From Planctomycetota bacterium (lineage in GTDB: Bacteria; Planctomycetota; PUPC01; JACPCR01), in contig JASLXP010000310.1 of assembly GCA_030740295.1 (NCBI GenBank), positions 1-17,364 of the forward strand: a stretch of 17,364 bases of DNA, written 5' to 3'. Shown one piece after another: positions 1 through 6,913 of the stretch. Position 1 is the first letter of the stretch. Every line of letters begins with the position of its first letter. The position numbers were made by a program, and so were the translations under genes. The notes below the pieces were generated by a model that saw only the letters and a program-made list of their open reading frames with translations, made no database searches and was not told the DNA's origin.

Positions 1-50
1 GCGAGTGCTGAGTTGGATTTCGGAGGAGTAAGCTGACATGGGCGTGGCAC

Positions 51-85
51 GTAATGCGTAATGAGTAATGAGTAATGAGTAAGAA
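51..85. repeat. Heptamer tandem repeat, GTAATGA type
   Basis: Five consecutive 7-bp units run GTAATGC, then GTAATGA three times, then a degenerate GTAAGAA. They lie about 100 bp beyond the stop codon of the large TPR gene. No open frame of interest uses them. They belong to the same style of short degenerate array found on both sides of that gene. Confidence 0.85.
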
Positions 86-104
86 AGCCTGCTAATCGTC
101 AGGC
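80..104 (-). terminator. Possible weak intrinsic terminator after the TPR gene
   Basis: On the minus strand a 5-bp stem (GCCTG at 100-104 with CAGGC at 87-91) and an 8-nt loop is followed by TTTCTT. It sits about 80 bp beyond the TPR gene stop. The stem is short, so this is a tentative call. Confidence 0.3.
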
Positions 105-139
105 CTTCAAACTTCTAAATTTCCCTTCCGCTCTTCCTC

Positions 140-187
140 CACTCCAATCTTCCACCATTCCAATCTTCCACCATTCCACCATTCACC
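140..187. repeat. Octamer tandem array overlapping the TPR stop codon
   Basis: Six 8-bp units on the plus strand: CACTCCAA, TCTTCCAC, CATTCCAA, TCTTCCAC, CATTCCAC, CATTCACC. The last unit contains the TGA stop of the TPR gene (183-185 on the complement), so the array reaches into the gene end. The units are the reverse complement of the GTGGAATG-type units at 4625-4824, so the gene lies between inverted related arrays. Confidence 0.85.
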
Positions 188-3100
188 TCTTCCCCTCTTC
201 CTTCGTTCCCTCCTCCGGCTCCTTCTTCAGGCCCAGCTTCTGTCTTGCGCGGTCGGCATAGTAAGAATCGGGGAAGCGCTGAACGACCGCTTCGTATCGG
301 CGCTTGGCGCGTTCCGCGTCGCCAAGGTTTGAAAGGCAGAGGCCGAGAGCATAAGTGCCTTTTACTTCGGATTCGGCGGACCTTGTGGTGAAGAGTAAAA
401 ACTCAAGGGTGTCTTTTGCTTTCTTAAGCTGCTTGGTCTTCATGTAGAGGAGGGCGAGCTGGTAGCTGGCTTCGCCTGCGAGCCAATCGTCGGGAGAGTT
501 GCCGGTGGCTTCGAATTTTTTGATGGCTGCCTGAGTGTCCTTGAAAGTCAGGTCGACCATCGCTGATACGAAATAGATCCAGGTGACCTTTGCGACGGTG
601 TTCTGGTCCACCGCCTGGACTTCATTCTCATTCAGGCTTTCGTACCATCGCATTAATTCGCCGGCCTCTTTTGGCAGGTTGGTGCTGGACTCCATGCCCG
701 TTGCCCGCTTCAGATACCAGACCATCATGCGATCGATGAATGCACGGAGTTTGACCGGCTCTTCCATGGACAGCATGTGATACTGGTGCAGGGCATCTTT
801 CAGTTCGGTGGCCTTGAAAAGGGCCTTGGCGTATCCCTCGCGAATCTTGAAACGCTCGTCGAGATCTTCCGTGCCGGCCATCGACAGTCTGAAGTGTTCG
901 GCCGACCGTTTGTATTGGCAAAGGTCGAAATAGATCCACGCCAGCTCGTAATCAACCTTGTATGCCTCCAGGTCATCGCCGAGCTCCAGCTTCATTTCTT
1001 CAAGGGTGGCGAGGACGCTTCTGTAGTCCTTGAGTCCCTTGTGGATTTCCAGCTTGAGCTTGTATGCGTCGCGCTTGCGCTGGGAGTTTGGGTAGCGATT
1101 GAAGAGAGCGTTGATGCTGGTGAGGGCCTCGTCCATGCGGCCGTCTTTCTTGTAGGACGAGGCCATGCGGTAATAGGCTTTCTGCGCGATTTTGGGTGAG
1201 ACGTTTTCCGGGCGGAAGCTCAGCCCCAGCGGCTCGATAGCATCGCACAGGACATCAAATACCTGGACGTTTTCAAAAGGTTCGCGATTGATGGGCACTT
1301 CAATCCCGTTGGCGCTTTCATCGAGACGGATGTCCACGTTGGAATTCACCCGGATGAAATCGAGGAAATCTTCATCGAGCCGCCTGTCTTCGAATTCGCC
1401 GCTGACGACCTCTTCGAGGGAGAATGCCGTTTCATATGAAAGCATCTGTTTGAGCTGCTTTCGGCTTTTGGATTCTTCGTCCGCGTCCGGCTTATAAATG
1501 ACCAGTCGTTCGGACGCGGCGCGGGTGAAGTTCTTGGTCGCCTCGCGGAAATTCCGCTCGTGCTCGAACACCCAGCCGACCCAGAAGAACGCTCCGTAGT
1601 AATTAGCGTAAGACGGATTATCGAACATCTTCAAATATTCCTTGAGCACGATTTTCATGCGCTCGTAATCCCGCTGCTGATAAAAATTGATGGCCAACTG
1701 AAAGAGGGACTTCTCGCCAAACTCGCTCTTTGGATTCACCTTCCGGATCTCATTGAACGCGTCCTTGCCCTGGTCATAAAGCTCGACCGATTTGTTGCGC
1801 GGCACAATTTTGAATTTGAGGTCGAGAGGCTCGAGAAGCCGATTCAGCGTATCCGCACAGGTCAGGTTCTGAGTGTCAGCGATGCCTGGCACGGCCTTGT
1901 ACTCCGCTGCGAGCACGTCATCCTTTTCCACGCCCTCAGCCCACAGGACTTTGCATTTGGTGACTTCTTCGAAATGAGCCACCACATTGAACATCATCGC
2001 GTTGCCCTTGTGCACATTCCGAAAGGTGCCGTACTTTCGCGTGGTGGGCTCGAAACGATTGTGCGCGTTTGCCGGGTTGAAAATCTCGATGGTCTTGATG
2101 ATCACCACATCCGGCTCTACCCGGGTGGGATCGATCTTCAGAGTGGGCTCGCGGTTGGTGATGCCGATGTCAAATTCCATTTTGTAGGTCTTGAAGTCCA
2201 GTATCTGCTGCAGGAAACTGTCGACCGTGCCGGTCAACCTTTTGAATCTGACCTGCTTGTTTTTCAGGTAGACGTGTGCGCTCTCCGGGACACTGGATTC
2301 AGCCCAGACGAAGGGCATGCCCGATGCCTTTGAAACGACGCGGAGCGCGGTCTCTCCCGTAATCGTCTGTGCCCCGCGGGGCCATCGTACACGGATCTTT
2401 TTCCTGAATGGCGAATAGGATCTTCGGATGACCGCGGTCTTGATGATCTCTTTGGGATAGATGTAGATTCCGAAACGGGTCTGGCCGGGATCGTTGCGGG
2501 CCTCATGCGCGGCGCGGCTGAAGAGCTGGCCCGCGAGGTAAAGCAACTGCAGGGTTTCCTCCTGTGTGAGGACGGTGGCACGTTCGGCAATGCCGCGATA
2601 GACACCGGCAGCCTCAGCGAGACGGCCCTTCCTCTGATACCAGCCGGCGATATCCATACCGAGCTTCTGAAACCGGACGTCGTTGCCATAATCGCCGGCG
2701 AGCTCTTCGTAGCGGGCCTGGGCCTTCTTGATGTTGTCTTCTTCTTCCGATTTGAACATGGTCTCAAGAAGGGCCAACTCGATACTCTTGACGAGGTCGA
2801 GGCGCTTTGTGTCCACCAGTTCCTTCGCCGTCTGCAGGTCGCTCATGGCGATGGAGAGCTTGGGCTCTTTCAGATAGTTCGGCTGAATGTTGCCCTTGAC
2901 GTTCTTGCTCGGGCTGTCGCTCGCCAGGTGGCTGACGCCCCGGTAGTAGTGGGCCTCGACGCGGATGCTCTTCCACTCGGCTGCGTCCAGGCCGTTGCCG
3001 GTGTAGACCTTTTCATCGAGCAGCGCGTCGCAGGCCTTGGCGCATTCGGCGAAGTTTGGTGCACGAAGGAATTTCGTCATTTTCTTATCCATCACGGCCT

Positions 3101-4490
3101 TGTTGTGGTGGCGCGCCAGGTTGATAAGCGCGCGGGCCGCGGCCACGGTGCCTGCGTTTTCCTTCGCGGTTTTCTGCCAGCGCATCACCTTCTCACGATC
3201 GGTCGTTACCACATTCACTTCGTAGCCCATGCTGAGCAGCGCATCGATATTCTCGCTGGATTGTTTCACGAGCGTGGAGGACGGGTATTTCATTGAAAGC
3301 TTGCTGAGGTTCTGGGCCGCCTTGGTGTAGAGCGCCTTCTGCTTTGTTTCGTCCTTTTCAGGGGCCGCGAGTTTCATTGCCAGCTTGCCGATGCTGTAGA
3401 GGGCGTTCTGTTCATACTTGGGCGAGCTCACGCATTTCTCGTAAGCCTCGAGCGCTTCGAGCAAGTTCTCACGGGCAAGCTGGACGTCGCCAATGGCCGA
3501 CTGTGCCTGCTGAAAACCTCTCGAGCCTTCGCCGACTTTCTCGAGATACTCCAGCACTTTGCCGGCATTCGACTTTGGTTTCGCCTTCTCGCAAAGCCCG
3601 AGCAGCAGATACATGTCGGACTTCATCGCGCCGGCCGGCACGGTATCAATGAACCCGCCGCCGGTGAGGTAGCCAATGGCCCGGTTGAAATCCTTCTTCT
3701 GATACGCGACTTGCGCGAGGACGAGCTTTGCTTTGCGCTTGAGGGTGGCGTCGTAACGGACATTTTCGAGCCATCGCGCCGCGTCGATGAGATTCTTTGC
3801 TTTGAGGGCGATGACGCCCAGTTGCATGGCCGCGTTGTCGTGGGCTTTCTCGAGTCCCCGAGGCATGCGACGGCCCTGTGCTGCGTACTGGTTGATGACG
3901 TTTCGGAAGCCGTGGACGATGCTCATGTAGAGCTGCTTCGCTTTCGCTTCCTGTCCGTGCTCGACATAAAAATCAGTAAGCACGTTATCCGCAGCGACCG
4001 TGACCGCGTATCCGAATCGCCTCTTGTTCTTCTGGATCTCCTTGTGAGCCGCCTCGAGCTCGGGCTGGAATTTTGTGCCCTCTCTCGCAATGATTTGCAT
4101 CTTGAAGAGCATCAGCGGCCCGGCCCGCCTGTCGCTCGGATAATCGCGCACGAACTCATCGATGCGCTGCCGTGCCCCCTCCGAATCCTTGAGCCGAAAC
4201 GCCACGCATGCGAGCCGGTATTCGGCGACCTTGCGATTGCCGCCCTCCGGCAGGTTGTCGCGGGCTTTCTGGTAATAGGGCCTCGCCTCCGCAAACTTTT
4301 TCATCATGTAGAAACACTCGGCCAGCATCAGGTGCTTGGTGGGCACCTCGACATCCGGTTTGCCTTTGACCTGATTCTGCAAAATGCGCGCGGCATCTTT
4401 ATAGAGCCCTCGCTTCATGAGCGCGGAGGCCCCGCCTGATTGCGCGCTTGCTGAAGAAAGGAGGAGGAGGAGAGCGGGGAGAAGTTTCAT
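183..4490 (-). CDS. Large exported TPR protein with three STN-like modules
   Basis: This 1435-residue protein starts with a clear signal peptide (a Lys followed by a run of leucines, likely cleavage after ASA at residue 16). Most of the chain is TPR-like helical repeats: about 20-650, 905-1020 and 1100-1430, the last with clear motifs such as ALGLCLSNLGDAERAKRRYE. Three shorter segments, about 695-787, 818-903 and 1023-1095, have an alternating strand/helix pattern resembling STN domains (secretin and TonB N-terminus short domain); the third is the best match. Known STN modules occur in periplasmic parts of outer-membrane secretins and TonB receptors, so a periplasmic scaffold is inferred; no beta-barrel is visible. 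The tail is Lys/Glu-rich. The ATG at 4490 precedes the signal peptide, but no good Shine-Dalgarno is seen. The gene stands alone, bracketed by repeat arrays. Its exact role is unknown. Confidence 0.9.
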   Translation of the reverse strand: MKLLPALLLLLSSASAQSGGASALMKRGLYKDAARILQNQVKGKPDVEVPTKHLMLAECFYMMKKFAEARPYYQKARDNLPEGGNRKVAEYRLACVAFRLKDSEGARQRIDEFVRDYPSDRRAGPLMLFKMQIIAREGTKFQPELEAAHKEIQKNKRRFGYAVTVAADNVLTDFYVEHGQEAKAKQLYMSIVHGFRNVINQYAAQGRRMPRGLEKAHDNAAMQLGVIALKAKNLIDAARWLENVRYDATLKRKAKLVLAQVAYQKKDFNRAIGYLTGGGFIDTVPAGAMKSDMYLLLGLCEKAKPKSNAGKVLEYLEKVGEGSRGFQQAQSAIGDVQLARENLLEALEAYEKCVSSPKYEQNALYSIGKLAMKLAAPEKDETKQKALYTKAAQNLSKLSMKYPSSTLVKQSSENIDALLSMGYEVNVVTTDREKVMRWQKTAKENAGTVAAARALINLARHHNKAVMDKKMTKFLRAPNFAECAKACDALLDEKVYTGNGLDAAEWKSIRVEAHYYRGVSHLASDSPSKNVKGNIQPNYLKEPKLSIAMSDLQTAKELVDTKRLDLVKSIELALLETMFKSEEEDNIKKAQARYEELAGDYGNDVRFQKLGMDIAGWYQRKGRLAEAAGVYRGIAERATVLTQEETLQLLYLAGQLFSRAAHEARNDPGQTRFGIYIYPKEIIKTAVIRRSYSPFRKKIRVRWPRGAQTITGETALRVVSKASGMPFVWAESSVPESAHVYLKNKQVRFKRLTGTVDSFLQQILDFKTYKMEFDIGITNREPTLKIDPTRVEPDVVIIKTIEIFNPANAHNRFEPTTRKYGTFRNVHKGNAMMFNVVAHFEEVTKCKVLWAEGVEKDDVLAAEYKAVPGIADTQNLTCADTLNRLLEPLDLKFKIVPRNKSVELYDQGKDAFNEIRKVNPKSEFGEKSLFQLAINFYQQRDYERMKIVLKEYLKMFDNPSYANYYGAFFWVGWVFEHERNFREATKNFTRAASERLVIYKPDADEESKSRKQLKQMLSYETAFSLEEVVSGEFEDRRLDEDFLDFIRVNSNVDIRLDESANGIEVPINREPFENVQVFDVLCDAIEPLGLSFRPENVSPKIAQKAYYRMASSYKKDGRMDEALTSINALFNRYPNSQRKRDAYKLKLEIHKGLKDYRSVLATLEEMKLELGDDLEAYKVDYELAWIYFDLCQYKRSAEHFRLSMAGTEDLDERFKIREGYAKALFKATELKDALHQYHMLSMEEPVKLRAFIDRMMVWYLKRATGMESSTNLPKEAGELMRWYESLNENEVQAVDQNTVAKVTWIYFVSAMVDLTFKDTQAAIKKFEATGNSPDDWLAGEASYQLALLYMKTKQLKKAKDTLEFLLFTTRSAESEVKGTYALGLCLSNLGDAERAKRRYEAVVQRFPDSYYADRARQKLGLKKEPEEGTKEEGKR

Positions 4491-4552
4491 GGGGCGGGAT
4501 CGAAGCAGAGAAGCTGAGAAATGCTAGCGGAAGGGGGAGGAAGTGAGAGGAA

Positions 4553-4601
4553 GTGAATGGTGAATGGTGAATGGTGAATGGTGAATGGTGAATGGTGAAT
4601 G
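4553..4601. repeat. Heptamer tandem repeat, GTGAATG x7
   Basis: Seven perfect copies of GTGAATG are followed by a degenerate GTGAGTC. The array begins 62 bp upstream of the TPR start codon, so it would lie in the promoter or leader of that gene. It is the reverse complement in type of the CACCATT array at 4933-4964. Confidence 0.95.
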
Positions 4602-4624
4602 GTGAGTCGCGGCTACGGAATAGT

Positions 4625-4824
4625 GCGGAGTGGTGGAATGGTGGAGTGGTGGAATGGTGGAATGCTGGAGTGTTGGAATGCTAGAGTGTTGGAGCGCTGG
4701 AATGATGGAGTCTTGGAATGATGGAGTCTTGGAATGGTGGAGTAATGGAATGCTGGAGTGTTGGAGCGCTGGAGTGATGGAGTCTTGGAATGGTGGAGTC
4801 TTGGAATGATAGAGTGTTGGAGTG
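4625..4824. repeat. Degenerate octamer array, 25 units of NTGGARTN
   Basis: Twenty-five uninterrupted 8-bp units fit the consensus N-T-G-G-A-R-T-N (for example GTGGAATG, TTGGAGCG, ATGGAGTC). A higher-order duplication is visible: the stretch 4687-4720 recurs at 4759-4792 with one mismatch, an offset of 72 bp or nine units. An open frame on the complement across the array translates to a Ser/His/Pro-rich repeat and is an artefact. The array fills most of the gap between the M50-like gene and the TPR gene. Confidence 0.95.
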
Positions 4825-4832
4825 ATGGGGGT

Positions 4833-4851
4833 GTTGGCAGAAGATGCCAAC
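4833..4851. other. Perfect hairpin with 7-bp stem
   Basis: Arms GTTGGCA (4833-4839) and TGCCAAC (4845-4851) flank a 5-nt loop. No T-run follows on either strand, so it is not a classical terminator. A second smaller hairpin (AGAGG 4855-4859, CCTCT 4865-4869) lies just beyond it. Confidence 0.6.
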
Positions 4852-4870
4852 TTCAGAGGATTCACCTCTT

Positions 4871-4891
4871 TCTTAATCGTTATCTTAATCG
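4871..4891. repeat. Direct repeat TCTTAATCG x2
   Basis: Two identical 9-bp copies (4871-4879 and 4883-4891) are separated by TTA. On the complement this reads as hexamer-like CGATTA / AGATAA units. It may be a fragment of another short-repeat class or a pair of binding sites; nothing else marks it as regulatory. Confidence 0.6.
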
Positions 4892-4932
4892 GATCTGGGC
4901 CTTTCAGGCGCTGTAAAGCGCTGTCTCGGCAT

Positions 4933-4964
4933 CACCATTCACCATTCACAATTCACCATTCACC
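4933..4964. repeat. Heptamer tandem repeat, CACCATT type
   Basis: Four and a half 7-bp units on the plus strand (CACCATT, CACCATT, CACAATT, CACCATT, CACC). It ends five bases before the stop codon of the M50-like gene and is inverted relative to the GTGAATG array at 4553-4601. A transcript reading from the M50-like gene toward the TPR gene would carry complementary heptamer arms here. Confidence 0.9.
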
Positions 4965-4969
4965 TCCCC

Positions 4970-5848
4970 CTACCTCCCCCACAGCACATTCCCCACGAAC
5001 GTCAAAAGCCCCACGACGAGTGTCCCTGCGCACGAAATGCCAATGGCAAAGGTCAGCAGACTCGTCACCGTCAGCATCGGCGTCCAGAGGTACTCGACGA
5101 CCAGCACCGAGGATTCGCCCCAAAGCCTCAGGATCAGGTCTGACAGGTACAGCAGAGCCAGGAGCACCAGGGCCGGCCTTTTGAAATTCTTGAAATCAGG
5201 GCCACTCGGAGAGAGGTACATCGCCACACAGAAGACGAGGTAAAGATAAAGGTAAAACTGCCACTGTCTCCAGAGCTCGTTCGCCTCGGCGATCTCTTTC
5301 AAACTGAGCATGTGCTTCAAACTTCGCGCGGCCAGCGGGATGTAGGACGAAGTATCCTGCAGAACCTCCGCGGTCAGTGGCGACGCATCATCCCCAAGCC
5401 CACGCGTCGGCAGCAGCGCGGGCGAGAGAAGCAGAGTGAGCAGAAAGATCACAACCGCACCACCAAAGAACGGCGCTATCGGAATCACCGACCCGCCCAG
5501 GATCGTAGCGTATGGATTCTTCTTGTTGAAGGAGTGCCGCACGTGGCCAAGCTGGCCGGTGACCTTGTTCGGCCGGAACAGAACCAGTTCATCGATTTTG
5601 TGACAGAAGAGGATCGCAGCCAGCGCATGGCTCAGCTCATGAACCGGCGTCCCTATCCAGCCGGTCACCAGCAGTCCCCGCCAGCCAAAAGTCTCCAGCA
5701 GACGTTTGTTCTGCCAGGTGCCCATGAAGTAGAGGGCCGCGCAGCAGAGCCCAATCGGCAGCACTACCATACCCAGTACAGTCAGCGTAGAGACGCCGGA
5801 CTGCAGCAGGGCGTTCAGAATGCGTTTGAGTAATTCTTCGGCAGCCAA
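4970..5848 (-). CDS. M50-like membrane metalloprotease family protein
   Basis: This 292-residue integral membrane protein has about six hydrophobic segments (roughly 20-42, 57-81, 114-142, 197-213, 226-244, 250-288). HELSH at residues 70-74 sits within a membrane segment and matches the HExxH zinc-binding motif of site-2-type (M50) peptidases. SPSGPDF near 213-219 may provide the more distal acidic ligand, as in M50-like proteins with an SP..D motif. Known members cleave membrane substrates or are uncharacterised; the substrate here is unknown. The start is TTG at 5848, because a stop codon lies two codons upstream; a later ATG (residue 27) would cut the first membrane segment. The gene begins 21 bp after the stop of the upstream fragment, suggesting co-transcription. 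Repeats lie right after its TAG. Confidence 0.75.
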   Translation of the reverse strand: MAAEELLKRILNALLQSGVSTLTVLGMVVLPIGLCCAALYFMGTWQNKRLLETFGWRGLLVTGWIGTPVHELSHALAAILFCHKIDELVLFRPNKVTGQLGHVRHSFNKKNPYATILGGSVIPIAPFFGGAVVIFLLTLLLSPALLPTRGLGDDASPLTAEVLQDTSSYIPLAARSLKHMLSLKEIAEANELWRQWQFYLYLYLVFCVAMYLSPSGPDFKNFKRPALVLLALLYLSDLILRLWGESSVLVVEYLWTPMLTVTSLLTFAIGISCAGTLVVGLLTFVGNVLWGR

Positions 5849-5869
5849 TGGTTAAAGGTTCCACGAGTT

Positions 5870-6133
5870 TTACAGCGAGGCGGCCACCGGCCGTTGCTCG
5901 TATTCTTCCAGCACCCTTCTCGCGTTTTCCGTATCACCCTCGCGCTTGATCGTGCGGTCGAGGAAGAAGAGTGCAGCCTCATCGCCTTCGCTTGCCAACT
6001 CAAGGGCCTCCTTGAATCCCCATGAAGACCAACGGTCATCGAAAGGTACGACATCGAGATCATACTTGTGCCAGTAGTATTTGAGGTCTTCATCACGTTC
6101 CCAACCGGCGTAGATTGCCCGGATGATTATCAG
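5870..6133 (-). pseudogene. Coding-like frame without a normal start codon
   Basis: On the minus strand the frame ending with TAA at 5870-5872 reads as an acidic, protein-like sequence, including YAGWERDEDLKYYWHKYDLD and later ALELASEGDEAALFFLDRT. The frame is open back to a TAA at 6188-6190, but it contains no ATG. The only GTG and TTG codons lie deep inside the sequence. The given start is a CTG at 6133, chosen only as a plausible boundary. Either an unusual start is used or, more likely, this is the 3' part of a gene whose 5' end was lost or frame-shifted. I do not recognise the family. It sits 21 bp upstream of the M50-like gene. The competing 93-codon ATG frame over the same DNA has poor composition (Ser/Thr/Arg-rich) and is rejected. 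Confidence 0.5.
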
Positions 6134-6237
6134 GCAGGACGTTGGGTTTAATCCAAATTGACCCGCTTTGCACGTGATTTGGTGTGCTTACCTGATCTGC
6201 TTGTGAACGAAGCTGGGAAGGCCTGTGGGAAAGGCCA

Positions 6238-6246
6238 GGGCAAGCC
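6238..6246. repeat. GGGCAAGCC motif, inverted copy of the motif at 6820-6837
   Basis: GGGCAAGCC lies 20 bp downstream of the rhodanese stop. Two tandem copies of its reverse complement (GGCTTGCCC) lie at 6820-6837, on the other side of the gene. The region around it (6215-6236) also has a GGCC...GGCC hairpin. Confidence 0.4.
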
Positions 6247-6266
6247 GCAACGGTCTGAGCCACCAT

Positions 6267-6620
6267 TTACTTCTTCTGTGCCCATTTCTTTTTCGCATCC
6301 TCGAATCCGCCGATATTGACGACATTCGTGTAGCCCATCTTCTTCAGCGTGTTGAGTGCGACGCCGGCCCTGCCGCCGCTTCTGCAGTGAAGATAGATGG
6401 TCGCTTTTCGGTCTTTGGTTACCGATTCGATCTTTTCTCCGATGATGCTGTGCGGAATGTTGATCACGCCCTCGATGTGCGCGGCCTCAAATTCTCCGGC
6501 GGTGCGAACATCAATCCAGATCGGCTTCTGCGGGCCTGCACCTTCACCGGTGACCAGGTCAGTTGCGATGAACAAGGGCAGAAGCAAAAGGAATCCTGTC
6601 GTCTGCCGGAAACAGATCAT
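6267..6620 (-). CDS. Periplasmic single-domain rhodanese (PspE-like)
   Basis: This 117-residue protein has an N-terminal hydrophobic signal sequence (residues 8-20, cleavage probably after VTG near 24) and one rhodanese domain. Visible family signatures are DVRT at 37-40, AHIEGVINIPH at 47-57, and the active-site loop CRSGGR at 79-84 with catalytic Cys79. Rhodaneses move sulfane sulfur from a donor such as thiosulfate to a thiophilic acceptor. The small size and export signal fit PspE-like periplasmic forms. The ATG at 6620 was chosen because AAAGGAG lies 7 nt upstream. An ATG at 6659 with GGAGG upstream is a second candidate, but it would add an unusually long Arg-rich leader. It is divergent from the esterase gene. 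Confidence 0.88.
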   Translation of the reverse strand: MICFRQTTGFLLLLPLFIATDLVTGEGAGPQKPIWIDVRTAGEFEAAHIEGVINIPHSIIGEKIESVTKDRKATIYLHCRSGGRAGVALNTLKKMGYTNVVNIGGFEDAKKKWAQKK

Positions 6621-6814
6621 CGATTGTCTCCTTTGCGAACGCCCCTCTCCTCGGCGCATATTCCTGCCTCCCATAAGTGAATCACGGTTTACGAAAACTC
6701 ATCGAATGCAGTAAGTATACAGAACAGATGTCGCAACCGATGCGGATACTCACGATTTGCCGCTGCATCTGAGCTGACCTCTAACTTGATAATGTTAACT
6801 CTGGTCCAAGGAGG

Positions 6815-6842
6815 CCACGGGCTTGCCCGGCTTGCCCCGTGG
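6815..6842. repeat. Hairpin with tandem GGCTTGCCC copies
   Basis: Arms CCACGGG (6815-6821) and CCCGTGG (6836-6842) enclose the body of two adjacent GGCTTGCCC copies (6820-6828, 6829-6837). It lies about 70 bp upstream of the chosen esterase start. There is no T-run, so it is not called a terminator. Confidence 0.55.
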
Positions 6843-6913
6843 AGAGTCACGCTTCCCTGCGACAGATCGTGACAATCAACGGCATATGGCCAGAAAGAGG
6901 GACCTTAAAACTC

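Noticed and set aside
1560..2333. 257-codon plus-strand frame, and other long plus-strand frames opposite the TPR gene
   Set aside because: Antisense shadows of the TPR gene; no start signal or recognisable domains.
4524..4865. A 113-codon minus-strand frame of His/Ser/Pro-rich repeats
   Set aside because: It is the translation of the octamer and heptamer arrays in a frame that happens to stay open; no coding composition and no Shine-Dalgarno.
4908..4921. Small hairpin GCGCT/AGCGC as a terminator of the M50-like gene
   Set aside because: Only 5 bp of stem and no T-run on the relevant strand.
5815..6096. 93-codon ATG frame on the minus strand
   Set aside because: Composition is Ser/Thr/Arg-rich and shares DNA with a more protein-like frame (5870-6133); it also runs into the protease start.
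6203..6256. Plus-strand stretch GGGAA ... GCCGCAACGG recalling a cobalamin riboswitch core, or a c-di-GMP-I element
   Set aside because: No B12 box or complete 3' half is seen, no GGCAAACC block of the c-di-GMP-I class, and the only downstream gene on that strand is antisense to the rhodanese. A covariance-model search would settle it; a significant hit would overturn this rejection.
6839..6913. Earlier GTG start for the esterase
   Set aside because: The extra 25 residues start inside a hairpin and have no Shine-Dalgarno; the ATG at 6914 fits the family better.
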